A stretch of 64,000 nucleotides of DNA. Source: an uncultured Cohaesibacter sp. Lineage in GTDB: Bacteria > Pseudomonadota > Alphaproteobacteria > Rhizobiales > Cohaesibacteraceae. Below are positions 46,061 through 55,934 of this stretch, in pieces (position 1 is the stretch's first letter; each line of letters starts with the position of its first letter). The notes under the pieces were generated by a model, which worked only from the letters and a program-made list of their open reading frames with translations, did not search any database and was not told where the DNA came from. The translations under genes were made by a program, and so were the position numbers. Location of the stretch: contig NZ_OY781091.1 in the NCBI RefSeq assembly GCF_963676275.1, positions 2,272,775 to 2,336,774 on the forward strand. The letters are read 5' to 3'.

Positions 46061-46617
46061 AACCATTCCTCCTCGGCATTTGCTATGCCAATGGTCTGTT
46101 CGGTTCGGTTGAACTTGCCTTTGACGATGAGTGCCAACGCGGACACGAAAATGAGCCAGGACGAGATGGCAAACCACAGCCAGCCTGCAAACCACGGGAT
46201 CTGCACCAGTGCCAGTGGCGTTTCCAGCGGTGTGTTAGCAGTCGAAGAATTTTTGAGTGAGGTAGCGACCACGGGCCAGCATTGTTTGGCGATGATGCTG
46301 ACTGTGATAGCCAGCAACAACAGCGCAATGATATCCAGCAACGCGCGCCCTTTCTGCGGGGCGAGGCTCCGCAGAAAATCGATGCGGACATGAGACAGCT
46401 CAGTCAAGGCAAAGCTCATGCCCCAGGCGGTGGAAACAGCCATTACATAGCCGGTGATTTCATCCGTTCCGCCAAAAGAAGACCCGATCTGCCGCAGCGT
46501 GATATCCATCAGCACCAATGCAGCACAGGCGAAAAGAATTGCGCCGACAAGCAACGCAATCCATTTGTTCAACATGCGGACACCCCGAAGAGTGCTTTCC
46601 GCTCTTTGTTCAAGCAT
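46057..46617 (-). CDS. dctQ: TRAP transporter small permease (DctQ)
   Basis: 186 aa with four expected helices, including LLVGAILFACAALVLMDI and IIALLLLAITVSIIAK. The block RQIGSSFGGTDEITGYVM and the LSHVRIDFL segment match DctQ. GGGAAG lies five bases before the ATG. It is positioned between the binding protein and DctM, with a four-base overlap to the latter. Confidence 0.92.
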   Translation of the reverse strand: MLEQRAESTLRGVRMLNKWIALLVGAILFACAALVLMDITLRQIGSSFGGTDEITGYVMAVSTAWGMSFALTELSHVRIDFLRSLAPQKGRALLDIIALLLLAITVSIIAKQCWPVVATSLKNSSTANTPLETPLALVQIPWFAGWLWFAISSWLIFVSALALIVKGKFNRTEQTIGIANAEEEWL

Positions 46618-46641
46618 CGCAGCTTCCCTGTCCCGAGCCGA

Positions 46642-47679
46642 TCACTCAACAGGGATGGTAACATCGACGACTTTACCCACTGAATCATTCCAGCGTTTCG
46701 CCCAATCCTTGCCCGCACGCTCTGCCCATTCCGGCAGCACCTTGGTTTCAAGAATTTCGCGCGCCTTGGCGATGTCTGCATCAGACGCTTCTACAAGGGT
46801 CATGGAACGGGCTTCCCCCGATTTGCATTCGCCCTTGCCGGTCAGGCAGGCAATGTCATTGACCAGCACGCCTTGTGCGGATTCCCACACCGGAGCCTCG
46901 AATTTTTCAGCCACTTCTGTCGTGATCAGCTTCTGGGTATCTTCGTCCAGCGAATTCCATTTGTCCATATTCATAGCGGTGACAACATGGTCCCAGCCGC
47001 CCAGCGGAATGGTCAACAGATGAGTGGAAACTTCCCACCAACCGGCGCTATAGCCAGAACCAGCACCGGTTACGGCGCAATCGACAACGCCTTTTTGCAG
47101 GGCACCCGGCACTTCCGAGAATGCGACATTGACACCTTCAGCACCCAGCGCTTCGAGGAATTTCGCCGTCATGCGTCCCGAAGCGCGCACCTTGAGGCCC
47201 TTGAGATCATCAAGATTGGCGATTTCCTTGTTGCAGAAAACGACCTGCGGCGGATAAGGCGCGATGGCGAGCAATTTGGAATTGAAGCGATCCTTGAAAA
47301 TGTCTGCAACCATCGGGCGGGCAGCATCAACGGCGGCCTTTGCCTTGGCAGCATCCATGGCCACCAGCGGCACATCGAGGCCTTCAAGTTCTGGCGCGTC
47401 GGAAACGGCATAGTCCCCAACGGTCATGGCAACATCATAAACGCCCTGACCAAGCAGGCGGAATACGTCGGCAACACCCAAATTCATTTCGTTATGAGTG
47501 GTGACCTGTGTGGTGATTTTGCCACCGGAATCCTTGGGCAATGTCTCGCCCCAGAAAGGCGCTTCATAATCATTGTAAAGAGGCAGGCTTGACCAGCTGC
47601 CAACGACCGAAAGCTCTTCGGCAAGCGCTGGCATGGTCATGGTTATTGCTGCAGTGAAGGCAATGAGTGTCCGCTTCAT
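46642..47679 (-). CDS. dctP: TRAP transporter solute-binding protein (DctP)
   Basis: 345 aa with signal peptide KRTLIAFTAAITMTMPALA. DctP-type blocks: GLKVRASGRMTAKFLEALGA near the carboxylate-binding Arg, VPGALQKGVVDCAVTG and WWEVSTHLLTIPLGGWDHV. GGAGATTTTCC precedes the ATG. The ligand should be an organic or amino-acid-like carboxylate. It lies between DUF1445 and dctQ in the same operon. Confidence 0.93.
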   Translation of the reverse strand: MKRTLIAFTAAITMTMPALAEELSVVGSWSSLPLYNDYEAPFWGETLPKDSGGKITTQVTTHNEMNLGVADVFRLLGQGVYDVAMTVGDYAVSDAPELEGLDVPLVAMDAAKAKAAVDAARPMVADIFKDRFNSKLLAIAPYPPQVVFCNKEIANLDDLKGLKVRASGRMTAKFLEALGAEGVNVAFSEVPGALQKGVVDCAVTGAGSGYSAGWWEVSTHLLTIPLGGWDHVVTAMNMDKWNSLDEDTQKLITTEVAEKFEAPVWESAQGVLVNDIACLTGKGECKSGEARSMTLVEASDADIAKAREILETKVLPEWAERAGKDWAKRWNDSVGKVVDVTIPVE

Positions 47680-47705
47680 GGAAAATCTCCGTTTTGGCTG
47701 TAACC

Positions 47706-48524
47706 CTAATTGGAATTTGGAAGTTTTATTATTGGCACCTCCACATTATCCGGAATGTCTGTGACGAGCATATGCCCCGGCTTATGTGTGATGCAGATTG
47801 GTAATTTGGCATTTTGAATGGCGGCCTGCGGCGTTACACCGCAAGCCCAGAAAACCGGGACGCATCCTTCAAGAACGGGGGCCGCATCGCCCCAGTCTGG
47901 CTTGGATATATCACGGATACCGATCCCGGCAGGATCTCCGGCATAGACTGGCGCCCCATGCGCCAGCGGGAAATGGCTGGTAATGGCCTTTGCTTCCTCC
48001 ACCCGCTCTTCAGGGATCATGCGCATGGATACCACCAACGCACCGGAAAAGGGGCCTGCGGGGACTGTTTCAATATTGGTCTTGAACATGGGCACTGTCG
48101 TATCGTTGGTGATATGCCAGACATCAATACCAGCAGCCAGCAAGGCATGCTCGAAGGTGAAGGAGCACCCAAGCGCAAAGGCGACCATATCATCGTTCCA
48201 GAGCGAGGAAATGTCGCCCACTTCCTCAACCATCACCCCGTCCCGATAAATGTAATAGGCAGGGACGTCTTTTCTGATGTCAATATCCCGCCCGGCGGTA
48301 AACATGGCAGGATTACCGGTATCTGAAACCGCGATGAGCGGGCAGGGCTTGGGGTTGCGCTGACAAAAACGCATGAAATCCAATGCATCTGCCGCAGGCA
48401 TGATCACAATATTAGCCTGCAACACACCCTTGCCCAGACCAGCAGTATGAGACGCATATAATCCATCGCGAATAGCCAGACGGACGGATTCCGGGCTTTT
48501 TAATTTTAAGCTCTTATAGTCCAA
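47706..48524 (-). CDS. DUF1445 / D-glutamate cyclase-like putative hydro-lyase
   Basis: 272 aa. Starts with TTG at 48524 supported by GAGGGA five bases upstream. Family blocks: SPESVRLAIRDGLYASHTAG, VLQANIVIMPA, FTFEHALLAAGI, GPFSGALVVSMR and the C-terminal FWACGVTPQAAI with CITHKPGHMLVTD. The family includes mammalian D-glutamate cyclase (D-glutamate to 5-oxo-D-proline) and many bacterial proteins named putative hydro-lyase. First gene of the TRAP operon and divergent from a LysR regulator, so it probably processes the imported carboxylate. Confidence 0.88.
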   Translation of the reverse strand: MDYKSLKLKSPESVRLAIRDGLYASHTAGLGKGVLQANIVIMPAADALDFMRFCQRNPKPCPLIAVSDTGNPAMFTAGRDIDIRKDVPAYYIYRDGVMVEEVGDISSLWNDDMVAFALGCSFTFEHALLAAGIDVWHITNDTTVPMFKTNIETVPAGPFSGALVVSMRMIPEERVEEAKAITSHFPLAHGAPVYAGDPAGIGIRDISKPDWGDAAPVLEGCVPVFWACGVTPQAAIQNAKLPICITHKPGHMLVTDIPDNVEVPIIKLPNSN

Positions 48525-48602
48525 CTCGATCCCTCATTTCAGGTTTTTCTCAAAATCAAACTGATGCGGAACCAAAAATCAAATCGATATTTTTTGACGA
48601 AC

Positions 48603-48623
48603 TTGATAAAATAATTTTATCAA
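48603..48623. promoter_or_regulatory. Perfect palindrome between the LysR gene and the TRAP operon
   Basis: TTGATAAAAT (48603-48612) and ATTTTATCAA (48614-48623) around a single A, in the 150-base divergent promoter region, 53 bases before the LysR ATG. The AT-rich palindrome fits a LysR-type binding site for both directions. Confidence 0.6.
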
Positions 48624-48675
48624 ACGCAATATCCCGGTCTAACAGCGCAACCAAAAGAACGGCCAAGAGGGCAGC

Positions 48676-49584
48676 ATGAAGATCAGAAATCTCGATACTT
48701 TCTATTGGGTTACCACACTTGGCAGTTTCCGCGCCGCGGCCATGCATCTCAATCTCAGCCAGCCTGCCATCTCGGCCCGCATTCAGATGTTGGAACAGGA
48801 TTTGGGGGCATGGGTTTTTCTCAGAGACGTGAGAAATGCCGAATTGACCCCAGAAGGGCGCAAATTGCTACCCTATGCGGAAAGACTCATGGCGCTTGAT
48901 CAGCAAATCATTGACGCTTTTTCATCGACGACGAGATTTGTGCAGACCGTGCGGCTCGGATCTGCAGAGACGATCGTCACCAGCTGGCTGCCTGAATTCC
49001 TCACCCATGTCGGAGCCACGATACCGGGAATTGCATTCGAACTGTCAGTCGATACCAGCAACAATCTGCGCAATGCCCTGTTGGCGCGGGAAATTGATCT
49101 CGCCTTTCTTTTGGGGCCTGTCGCCGAAGCCAGCATCTCCAATCATCCGATCTGCGGTTACAAGATGGTGCTGGCCACCACACCGCAGATTGCCGCCCAG
49201 CACGAACACTGGAGCGCCGCCGATGTGGCCGCGAGCCGCATTCTGACCTTTTCACGCGAAACCCGCCCCACGAATGAAATCCGCGCCCTGCTGGCATCAT
49301 CGTCAGACACCCAGCTAGACATGACCACATCCTCATCCGTTGGCGCTTTGATTGAGCTGGCCTGTTCTGGTTATGGCATCTGCGCCTTGCCGCGCGCGAT
49401 CATCCAGCCGGAACTGGAAAGTGGAAAGCTGCTGGAGCTGAATACAAATCTGCGGCTCAAGGATCTTTCTTTCACCGCATCCTACGTGATGAGCTCGGTA
49501 ACCAGTGAGCGCGTGCGGATGATTACCGAAAGCCTAGCCGATTTTCTAAGGCCCAGATTGCGAGATGGAATTTATGTCACATGA
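48676..49584 (+). CDS. LysR-family transcriptional regulator
   Basis: 302 aa. N-terminal winged helix FYWVTTLGSFRAAAMHLNLS with recognition helix SQPAISARIQMLEQDLG; the remainder is the LysR effector domain (SVDTSNNLRNALLAREIDLAF, SYVMSS). GAGGGCAGC precedes the ATG. Transcribed away from the DUF1445-TRAP-DUF2848 operon, which it most likely controls, with the imported carboxylate as plausible effector. Confidence 0.92.
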   Translation: MKIRNLDTFYWVTTLGSFRAAAMHLNLSQPAISARIQMLEQDLGAWVFLRDVRNAELTPEGRKLLPYAERLMALDQQIIDAFSSTTRFVQTVRLGSAETIVTSWLPEFLTHVGATIPGIAFELSVDTSNNLRNALLAREIDLAFLLGPVAEASISNHPICGYKMVLATTPQIAAQHEHWSAADVAASRILTFSRETRPTNEIRALLASSSDTQLDMTTSSSVGALIELACSGYGICALPRAIIQPELESGKLLELNTNLRLKDLSFTASYVMSSVTSERVRMITESLADFLRPRLRDGIYVT

Positions 49585-49641
49585 ATGAGCTGACCGCGGG
49601 CAAAGGGGCGGGTGCCCAGCCGAAAGCAAAGCCCGGACAGC

Positions 49642-49668
49642 AAAAAACCCCGATGCAGGCACCAGGGT
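49642..49668 (-). terminator. Rho-independent terminator of the cold-shock gene
   Basis: On the minus strand, ACCCTGGTGC pairs with GCATCGGGGT (two G-T pairs) and TTTTTT follows. It lies about 40 bases beyond the csp stop. Confidence 0.75.
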
Positions 49669-49708
49669 CTCAAGATTGTTTAAGCCTTCAATGGACTGTT
49701 AGATCGCG

Positions 49709-49918
49709 CTATCCAAGTACCTTGATGCTATCGGCATTTTCCTTGCCGTTGCGACCTTCAACCATTTCATATTCAACCTTCTGACCTTCGGTAAGGGTTG
49801 TTAGGCCGGAACGTTCAACCGCTGAAATATGCACAAAAGCATCCTTGCCACCTTCAGCCGGCTCAATGAAGCCATAGCCCTTGGTTGGGTTGAACCACTT
49901 AACAGTTCCGGTTGCCAT
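49709..49918 (-). CDS. Cold-shock protein (CspA family)
   Basis: 69 aa single cold-shock domain that binds single-stranded nucleic acid. [16 protein letters not shown] contains the RNP1 motif KGYGFI, and [13 protein letters not shown] contains RNP2. Length and the end [10 protein letters not shown] are typical. AAGAGGAAA lies just before the ATG. It stands alone with its own terminator. Confidence 0.97.
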   Translation of the reverse strand: MATGTVKWFNPTKGYGFIEPAEGGKDAFVHISAVERSGLTTLTEGQKVEYEMVEGRNGKENADSIKVLG

Positions 49919-51352
49919 TTCAAAATTTCCTCTTGACTTAATGGTCTTGTCCCTGGGTACCTCATATACACCAAGGGGTAGTCATCCTCTTCGCGTGGCC
50001 CTGCACAGCCGTCATTCCAAACGTCAAACCAAACGCCTCAGACAAACCAACAACCCAAGATTACAACATTGAAAACAATTCTCAAAGATTAGATTTGTAT
50101 CTCTTTGGGGATTTCACATTATTGTTACAAGCTGTTATGTGAAACAAAATTTAAATTCTCTAAAATAATGATTTTACTTAAGAATTGGGGCCATTTGAAG
50201 TCTTTCAAGTTGTTTTGATCAAGAAAAACTAGATAATTTTTCCAATAATACCGGCATTGTCCAAAAAACCGATGGCAAAAAATTCACCACAGCAAATCCC
50301 GATTTGCGTGATTTGATTGCAGCCGCAAACCACATCGCGCCTTCCGGACAGGTTGCAACAATATGCGTAAGATTGGCTGCCAAATCAGTCGAAACCTTTC
50401 GCAAATAGCTTGCATCTCTCAGACCCGTTCCATTCTGTTTTTCGACATGAAGGATTAGGGAAAGGGAAAGGGGAGCGACCATGCTTCTGCAGGCAAGCTG
50501 CTACAACCACACCTTTGTGCGGAATTCATCCAGAGCATCCAAGATGACACATATTGCCAATGCTCATTCCCATTGCCAATACACACACCCAGTGCGCGGC
50601 AGAGCGCAGGATCTGCCCCCAGAAACTGCCCGGCAGCAACTGAGTGAAGAAGCCAACCTCAAAAAGCCGGCCTCATAAACCGAGCCAAGATTAGCTATTT
50701 GGGGAGGGATAAGTTTTAATTGTGGTACCTTTAAAAGAACTTGGTCAGTCACACCAAAACGATTCCAGCACATCAGTCACCATCTCGCCAAAGTCGGCAC
50801 GAGCAAGGGACTTCGCATAGCCTCAGAAAAAGCACCCTCAACGGAAATAGGCAAAAGACAGAACCGTCTCCAAGCTTTCGCCTGCTTTTAAAAATCCGAT
50901 TCCGTAAATGAAACGAACAGGAAATGAAGCACCAATCTACGGAATAACGTTTGAGGAACAGAGGAGGAAGAGGCCAAGAATGCAGAGTAAATTGCGCCCT
51001 GAACAGGCAGCAGTTAAATCTAAAACAAAGCGCAAATAGCCCGAATAAAATTTAGCACAAGTTAAAATAGGTGTATTAGATATAATGCAAATATTTAATA
51101 GCGGTATAATTGGTCACCCATTTCATACTTCGCCCATAACCATACCGGCAATTCGAAACACCAGATTTTATAACTGCTATCATTTTGTTGCCGAGGCCGA
51201 ACGAGCTTTATTCCTCAGGAACAGCATCAAGTCTGGGTTGATTTAACGCCGCCAGTCCGGTTCCATTGAACGATAGCGGCAAATACGATTCATTAGAGTT
51301 TTCTGAGAGCCATACATAAGCATCGTTTCAACACTGACCTTGAGGCATTGCA
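49919..51352. other. 1.4-kb region without a convincing gene
   Basis: Holds the csp leader and promoter (near end) and the sox operon promoter (far end). The stretches 50060-50230 and 50880-51200 are AT-rich. Short open stretches exist: an 87-codon minus-strand frame (50219-50482) without recognisable family, and minus-strand coding-like sequence around 50520-50700 (GFFTQLLPGSFWGQILRSAA) interrupted by frame changes and stops. These look like decayed remnants rather than genes. No regulator of soxBDAG and no structured RNA was recognised. Confidence 0.5.
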
Positions 51353-52600
51353 ATGCGTTTTTCCTTCGTCTCACTCGCTCGAAATGCAATGAATTACCAT
51401 CAGGACTGGCCGAGACAATGGCGCAGCCCCGCGCCTAAAAGTCACTATGATGTCATCATCATTGGCGGCGGAGGGCACGGATTGGCTACCGCCTATTATC
51501 TCGCCAAAAACCATGGAATTCAGAAGATTGCGGTTCTGGAAAAGGGCTGGATCGGCGGTGGCAATACCGGCCGAAATACCACCATTGTCCGCTCCAATTA
51601 TCTCTGGGATGAAGCGGCACATCTTTATGAAAAGTCTCTGCAGCTATATGAAGGCCTGTCGCAAGACCTCAATTACAACATCATGCTCAGCCAGCGCGGC
51701 GTACTCAGTCTTGCCCATACGCTTCAGGATATAAGAGACAGCAAAAGACGTATAAATGCCAACAAACTCAATGGAATAGATGCCGAGTGGCTCGAAGCCG
51801 ACGAAGTCCGGGCCTTTTGTCCGATTATCAGAACCGACAGGCAGGCTCGCTACCCGGTCCTGGGGGCCAGCTTGCAGAAACGCGCAGGCACCGCCCGCCA
51901 CGACGCCGTCGCCTGGGGCTTTGCCCGCGCAGCTGACATGCGCGGCGTTGACATCATTCAAAATTGTGAGGTGACCGGCATCCTGCGGCAGGGAGACAGG
52001 GTAACCGGGGTTGAAACGACGCGCGGCGCGATCACCGCCCAGAAGATCGGCATATGCACGGCAGGCCACAGCTCGCTACTGGCCGAAATGGCCGGCTTTC
52101 AGCTGCCGATCACAAGCCACCCCTTGCAGGCGATGGTATCCGAACCGATCAAGCCGGTGCTTGATACGGTTGTCATGTCCAATGCGGTCCATGTCTATGT
52201 CAGTCAGTCAGACAAAGGTGAGCTTGTGCTAGGAGCCGGAATAGATTCCTATCAATCCTATGCGCAGCGCGGATCCTTCCATATTGTCGAACATCAGATT
52301 GCCGCGCTGCTGGAGCTGTTCCCGATTTTCTCACGTCTCAAGCTGATGCGCCTCTGGGGCGGTATCGTGGATACCACGCCGGATGCTTGTCCGATCATAT
52401 CAACAACACCCCTCAAAAATCTTTTCCTCAATGCCGGTTGGGGTACAGGTGGCTTCAAAGCCATTCCCGGCTCCGGTTTTGTGTTCGCTCATACCATTGC
52501 CAACAACAGACCTCATGACCTCAACGCCGCCTTCACGCTGGATCGCTTTGCGAACGGTCGCCTGATCGACGAACATGGCGCCGCAGGCGTTGCGCATTAG
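51353..52600 (+). CDS. soxB: Sarcosine oxidase beta subunit
   Basis: FAD subunit of the heterotetrameric enzyme that demethylates sarcosine to glycine. 415 aa, normal length. The Rossmann motif is [20 protein letters not shown], with the covalent-FMN His expected in [10 protein letters not shown]. The C-terminal [10 protein letters not shown] is also typical. The start with [10 protein letters not shown] and GAGG eight bases upstream fit. It is first in the operon soxB-soxD-soxA-soxG. Confidence 0.96.
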   Translation: MRFSFVSLARNAMNYHQDWPRQWRSPAPKSHYDVIIIGGGGHGLATAYYLAKNHGIQKIAVLEKGWIGGGNTGRNTTIVRSNYLWDEAAHLYEKSLQLYEGLSQDLNYNIMLSQRGVLSLAHTLQDIRDSKRRINANKLNGIDAEWLEADEVRAFCPIIRTDRQARYPVLGASLQKRAGTARHDAVAWGFARAADMRGVDIIQNCEVTGILRQGDRVTGVETTRGAITAQKIGICTAGHSSLLAEMAGFQLPITSHPLQAMVSEPIKPVLDTVVMSNAVHVYVSQSDKGELVLGAGIDSYQSYAQRGSFHIVEHQIAALLELFPIFSRLKLMRLWGGIVDTTPDACPIISTTPLKNLFLNAGWGTGGFKAIPGSGFVFAHTIANNRPHDLNAAFTLDRFANGRLIDEHGAAGVAH

Positions 52601-52614
52601 CAAGGGAGGATCGG

Positions 52615-52926
52615 ATGTTCAAAATTGATTGCCCATATTGCGGGACCAGAGACGAAAGCGAATTCTCCTATGGCGGCGAAGCTCATATTGCCCGCCCGGA
52701 AAAGCCGGAAAGCCTTTCCGATGAGGCCTGGGGCGCCTTTCTTTTCACACGCGCCAACAAGAAAGGCCTTATACGAGAACGCTGGCTGCATGCTCACGGC
52801 TGCCGCCGCTGGTTCAACCTGCTCAGAGATAGTGCCAGCCATGAAATCATCGCTTCCTATCATGCCGGAGAGCAACCCTCGATCACGGGTCTGAAGAAAA
52901 TGGCACGGGGAGGGAAAGAAAAATGA
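52615..52926 (+). CDS. soxD: Sarcosine oxidase delta subunit
   Basis: 103 aa zinc-binding subunit. The N-terminal CPYCGTRDESEFSYGGEAH and the later HAHGCRRWFN supply the Cys/His ligands usual in SoxD. It lies 14 bases after soxB and overlaps soxA by four bases (ATGA). Confidence 0.95.
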   Translation: MFKIDCPYCGTRDESEFSYGGEAHIARPEKPESLSDEAWGAFLFTRANKKGLIRERWLHAHGCRRWFNLLRDSASHEIIASYHAGEQPSITGLKKMARGGKEK

Positions 52927-55900
52927 CTGACAACCGTTTGCCAATCGGCGGCAGGATCAACCGCGACATTCCGATCCGTTTTCGCTTCAATGGTTCCTAT
53001 TATATGGGCTATGAGGGCGACACGCTGGCTTCGGCCTTGCTGGCCAATGACATTCATCTCGTGGCCCGCTCCATCAAATATGCCCGCCCGCGCGGCATCA
53101 TGGCAGCAGGCCCCGAAGAGCCCAATGCCATCATGCAGATCAATGTCTCAAACCGGAGCGAGCCAAACCCCAAGGCAACAGAAACCTATCTGCATCCGGG
53201 CCTCATCGCGCATTCGGTCAATAGTTGGCCAAGCGTCAAGCATGATGCAAAAGGCTTGCTATCCTTTGGCCATCGCCTGATGACTGCGGGTTTTTACTAC
53301 AAGACCATGTTCGCTTCCAGCTTCCTTTGGCACCGTCTCTTCGAGCCGATCATTCGCCACACCGCCGGTTTGGGCAAGGCACCAACCGAGCCGGATCCTG
53401 ACTTTTATGATCACATGCACCGCCATGTCGATCTGCTCATCATTGGTGCCGGGCCTGCGGGGCTGGCTGCCGCTCAGGATGCAGCGCAAAGCGGGGCACG
53501 CGTCATGATCATGGACTCATTGCCCGAATTTGGCGGCAGACTCCTTTCACAAGAGCGCCAAATCAATGGCCAGAAAGGTATGGATTGGGTTGCCGGGGCA
53601 ATTGATGAAATCAAGGCGCAATCAGGCAGCATCCTGCTCCCCAACACGACGGCCATTGGATATTTTGACCAGAATTATATCGTGGCAGTCGAGCGTTGCC
53701 TTGATCATAAGGGCGAAGCCTCCAGCCCGGCCAATGTGCGCGAGCGGCTCTGGCATATAAGGGCTGAAAAGGTCATTCTCGCCACAGGAGCCCACGAGCG
53801 ACCGCTCGTCTTTGCAGACAATGACCGGCCGGGCATCATGCTCGCGAGCGCGGTGCAAAGCTACGTCAATCGCTTTGGAGTGCTGCCGGGCAAAAGGGCA
53901 ATCCTCTTTGCCAACAATGACGCCGCCTATGAAGCTGCACTGGATTACAAACAGGCTGGCGGCGATCTGATTGCGGTCATTGATACGCGACAGGATCCGC
54001 AAGGGCCGTTGGTCGAGGCTCTGTTTGCGACCGGCGTTCGCCTGTTCAAGGGGCATGTTGTAACAGGAACGCTGGGCAAAAAACGCTTTTCGGCGCTTGA
54101 TGTTGCCCCATGGGACGGGCATCACATAACGGGCAAGAGCGAAAGGCTGGAAGCCGATATTCTCATGATGTCAGGCGGCTGGAACCCGGTGGTTCATCTC
54201 TTCAGTCAGGCATCGGGCAAGCTCGCTTTTGACGACGCCAAAAGCTGTTTCGTGCCCGATCACTACGGACAGAAAAATCTGGTGGTCATCGGAGCTGCCA
54301 ACGGTGACTTCACTCTGTTAGAAGCCTTGCGTGCTGGCAGTCGTGAGGGCATCAAGACCGCGCTCGCCTCAGGCAAGAGCAAGCGAAAATCTGCGCGGCG
54401 CTTCACTGTTGTGGAGCCTGAAACGGGATTTCCCGAAGCCTGCTGGCTTGTGCCCCCAAGGAATGAGGCAGGCAAGGGCAGGGCCAAGCATTTCATCGAT
54501 TTCCAGAATGATACCACCGCAGCGGACATCGCCTTGGCCAAACGAGAAGGCTTTGATTCCGTTGAACATATGAAGCGCTACACCCTGAGCGGCTTTGGCA
54601 CGGATCAGGGCAAGACCGGCAACATCAATGCCCTTGCCATTCTCGCCGGAGAAACAGCAAAGACAATCGCGCAAACCGGCACAACGACATTCCGCCCGCC
54701 TTACACGCCAGTCTCTTTCGGCGCGCTCGCGGGGCGATATGTGGCAAATTTGTCTGCACCGGTGCGAGCCGCGCCCATGCATGAGGCCCATGTCAAGGCA
54801 GGTGCCGAATTCGAGAATGTCGGCCAATGGAAGCGCCCATGGTTCTATCCCTTAGGCAGCGAGGACATGGACACAGCGGTCCGGCGCGAATGCAAGGCCG
54901 TGCGCTCCCGTGTCGGCATGATGGATGCCTCGACGCTGGGCAAAATCGACATCCGGGGGCCGGACGCAACAGACTTTCTCAATCGCATCTATACAAACGC
55001 ATTTACGAACCTGACCATAGGCAAATGCCGCTATGCCATCATCTGCAAGGATGACGGCATGGTCATGGACGATGGCATCGTCACCCGTCTCGCGCCGGAT
55101 CATTTCATCGTCACGACAACAACGGGTGGTGCGCAGCAGGTCTTCCGGCACATGGAAGACTATCTGCAAACCGAATGGCCAAACCTCAAGGTCTATTGCA
55201 CATCGATAACCGAACAATGGGCGACCATCGCGGTCAATGGTCCAAAGGCGCGCGATGTGATGAAAGCCCTCAATCCGGATGCCGACTGGAGCAACGAAGC
55301 CTTCCCATTCCTGTCATTGAGGGAAATGGAAATCAGGGGCACCATGGCGCGCATCGCCCGCATTTCCTTTACCGGCGAACTGGCCTACGAGATTTCCGTT
55401 CCCTCACGCTACGGCTTGTCCTTGTGGCAAAGCATTGAGGAAGCGGGCAAGCCCTTTGGCATCACGCCCTACGGCACCGAAGCCATGCATGTCCTGCGCG
55501 CCGAGAAGGGGTATATCATAGTCGGGCAGGATACGGATGGCTCGCAAACGCCGCAGGATCTCGGCCTCAGCTGGATGGTTTCCGGCAAGAAACAGGATTT
55601 CATCGGCAAGCGCTCCTTTGCGCGACCAGATACAGCCCGCCCAGATCGCAAACATCTGGTTGGCCTTCTGACGGACAATCCCGAATTCATTCTTGAAGAA
55701 GGCGCGCAAATTCTCGCAGACCCCGATGCGCCAACACCGATCCCGATGCTCGGCCATGTAACATCAAGCTATTGGAGCGAAAAGCTGGGCCATTCCATCG
55801 CGTTGGCGCTGATAGAGAATGGCCGCAATCGCAAGGGCGAGCTGCTGCACAGCTATTCGTTTGGCAACTGGCACAAGGTGAGAATAGTCGACCCGATCTT

Positions 55901-55934
55901 CTATGACATGGAAGGAACCCGCCGCGATGGATAG
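52923..55934 (+). CDS. soxA: Sarcosine oxidase alpha subunit
   Basis: 1003 aa. The N-terminal domain (RFRFNGSYYMGYEGDTLASA) lacks Fe-S cysteines, as normal for SoxA. An NAD-binding Rossmann domain follows with LLIIGAGPAGLAAAQDAA near residue 170. The C-terminal 390 residues are a GcvT/THF-binding domain (VGMMDASTLGKIDIRGPDA; SFTGELAYEISVPSRYG), where the one-carbon unit becomes 5,10-methylene-THF. The start overlaps soxD. Confidence 0.96.
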   Translation: MTDNRLPIGGRINRDIPIRFRFNGSYYMGYEGDTLASALLANDIHLVARSIKYARPRGIMAAGPEEPNAIMQINVSNRSEPNPKATETYLHPGLIAHSVNSWPSVKHDAKGLLSFGHRLMTAGFYYKTMFASSFLWHRLFEPIIRHTAGLGKAPTEPDPDFYDHMHRHVDLLIIGAGPAGLAAAQDAAQSGARVMIMDSLPEFGGRLLSQERQINGQKGMDWVAGAIDEIKAQSGSILLPNTTAIGYFDQNYIVAVERCLDHKGEASSPANVRERLWHIRAEKVILATGAHERPLVFADNDRPGIMLASAVQSYVNRFGVLPGKRAILFANNDAAYEAALDYKQAGGDLIAVIDTRQDPQGPLVEALFATGVRLFKGHVVTGTLGKKRFSALDVAPWDGHHITGKSERLEADILMMSGGWNPVVHLFSQASGKLAFDDAKSCFVPDHYGQKNLVVIGAANGDFTLLEALRAGSREGIKTALASGKSKRKSARRFTVVEPETGFPEACWLVPPRNEAGKGRAKHFIDFQNDTTAADIALAKREGFDSVEHMKRYTLSGFGTDQGKTGNINALAILAGETAKTIAQTGTTTFRPPYTPVSFGALAGRYVANLSAPVRAAPMHEAHVKAGAEFENVGQWKRPWFYPLGSEDMDTAVRRECKAVRSRVGMMDASTLGKIDIRGPDATDFLNRIYTNAFTNLTIGKCRYAIICKDDGMVMDDGIVTRLAPDHFIVTTTTGGAQQVFRHMEDYLQTEWPNLKVYCTSITEQWATIAVNGPKARDVMKALNPDADWSNEAFPFLSLREMEIRGTMARIARISFTGELAYEISVPSRYGLSLWQSIEEAGKPFGITPYGTEAMHVLRAEKGYIIVGQDTDGSQTPQDLGLSWMVSGKKQDFIGKRSFARPDTARPDRKHLVGLLTDNPEFILEEGAQILADPDAPTPIPMLGHVTSSYWSEKLGHSIALALIENGRNRKGELLHSYSFGNWHKVRIVDPIFYDMEGTRRDG

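Noticed and set aside
49581-49784. Plus-strand 67-codon frame after the LysR gene
   Set aside because: It crosses the csp terminator and the end of csp on the other strand; low-complexity start and no family match.
50219-50482. Minus-strand frame of 87 codons between csp and soxB
   Set aside because: No ribosome site, no recognisable family and position in an AT-rich, gene-poor stretch; described only as part of the intergenic region.
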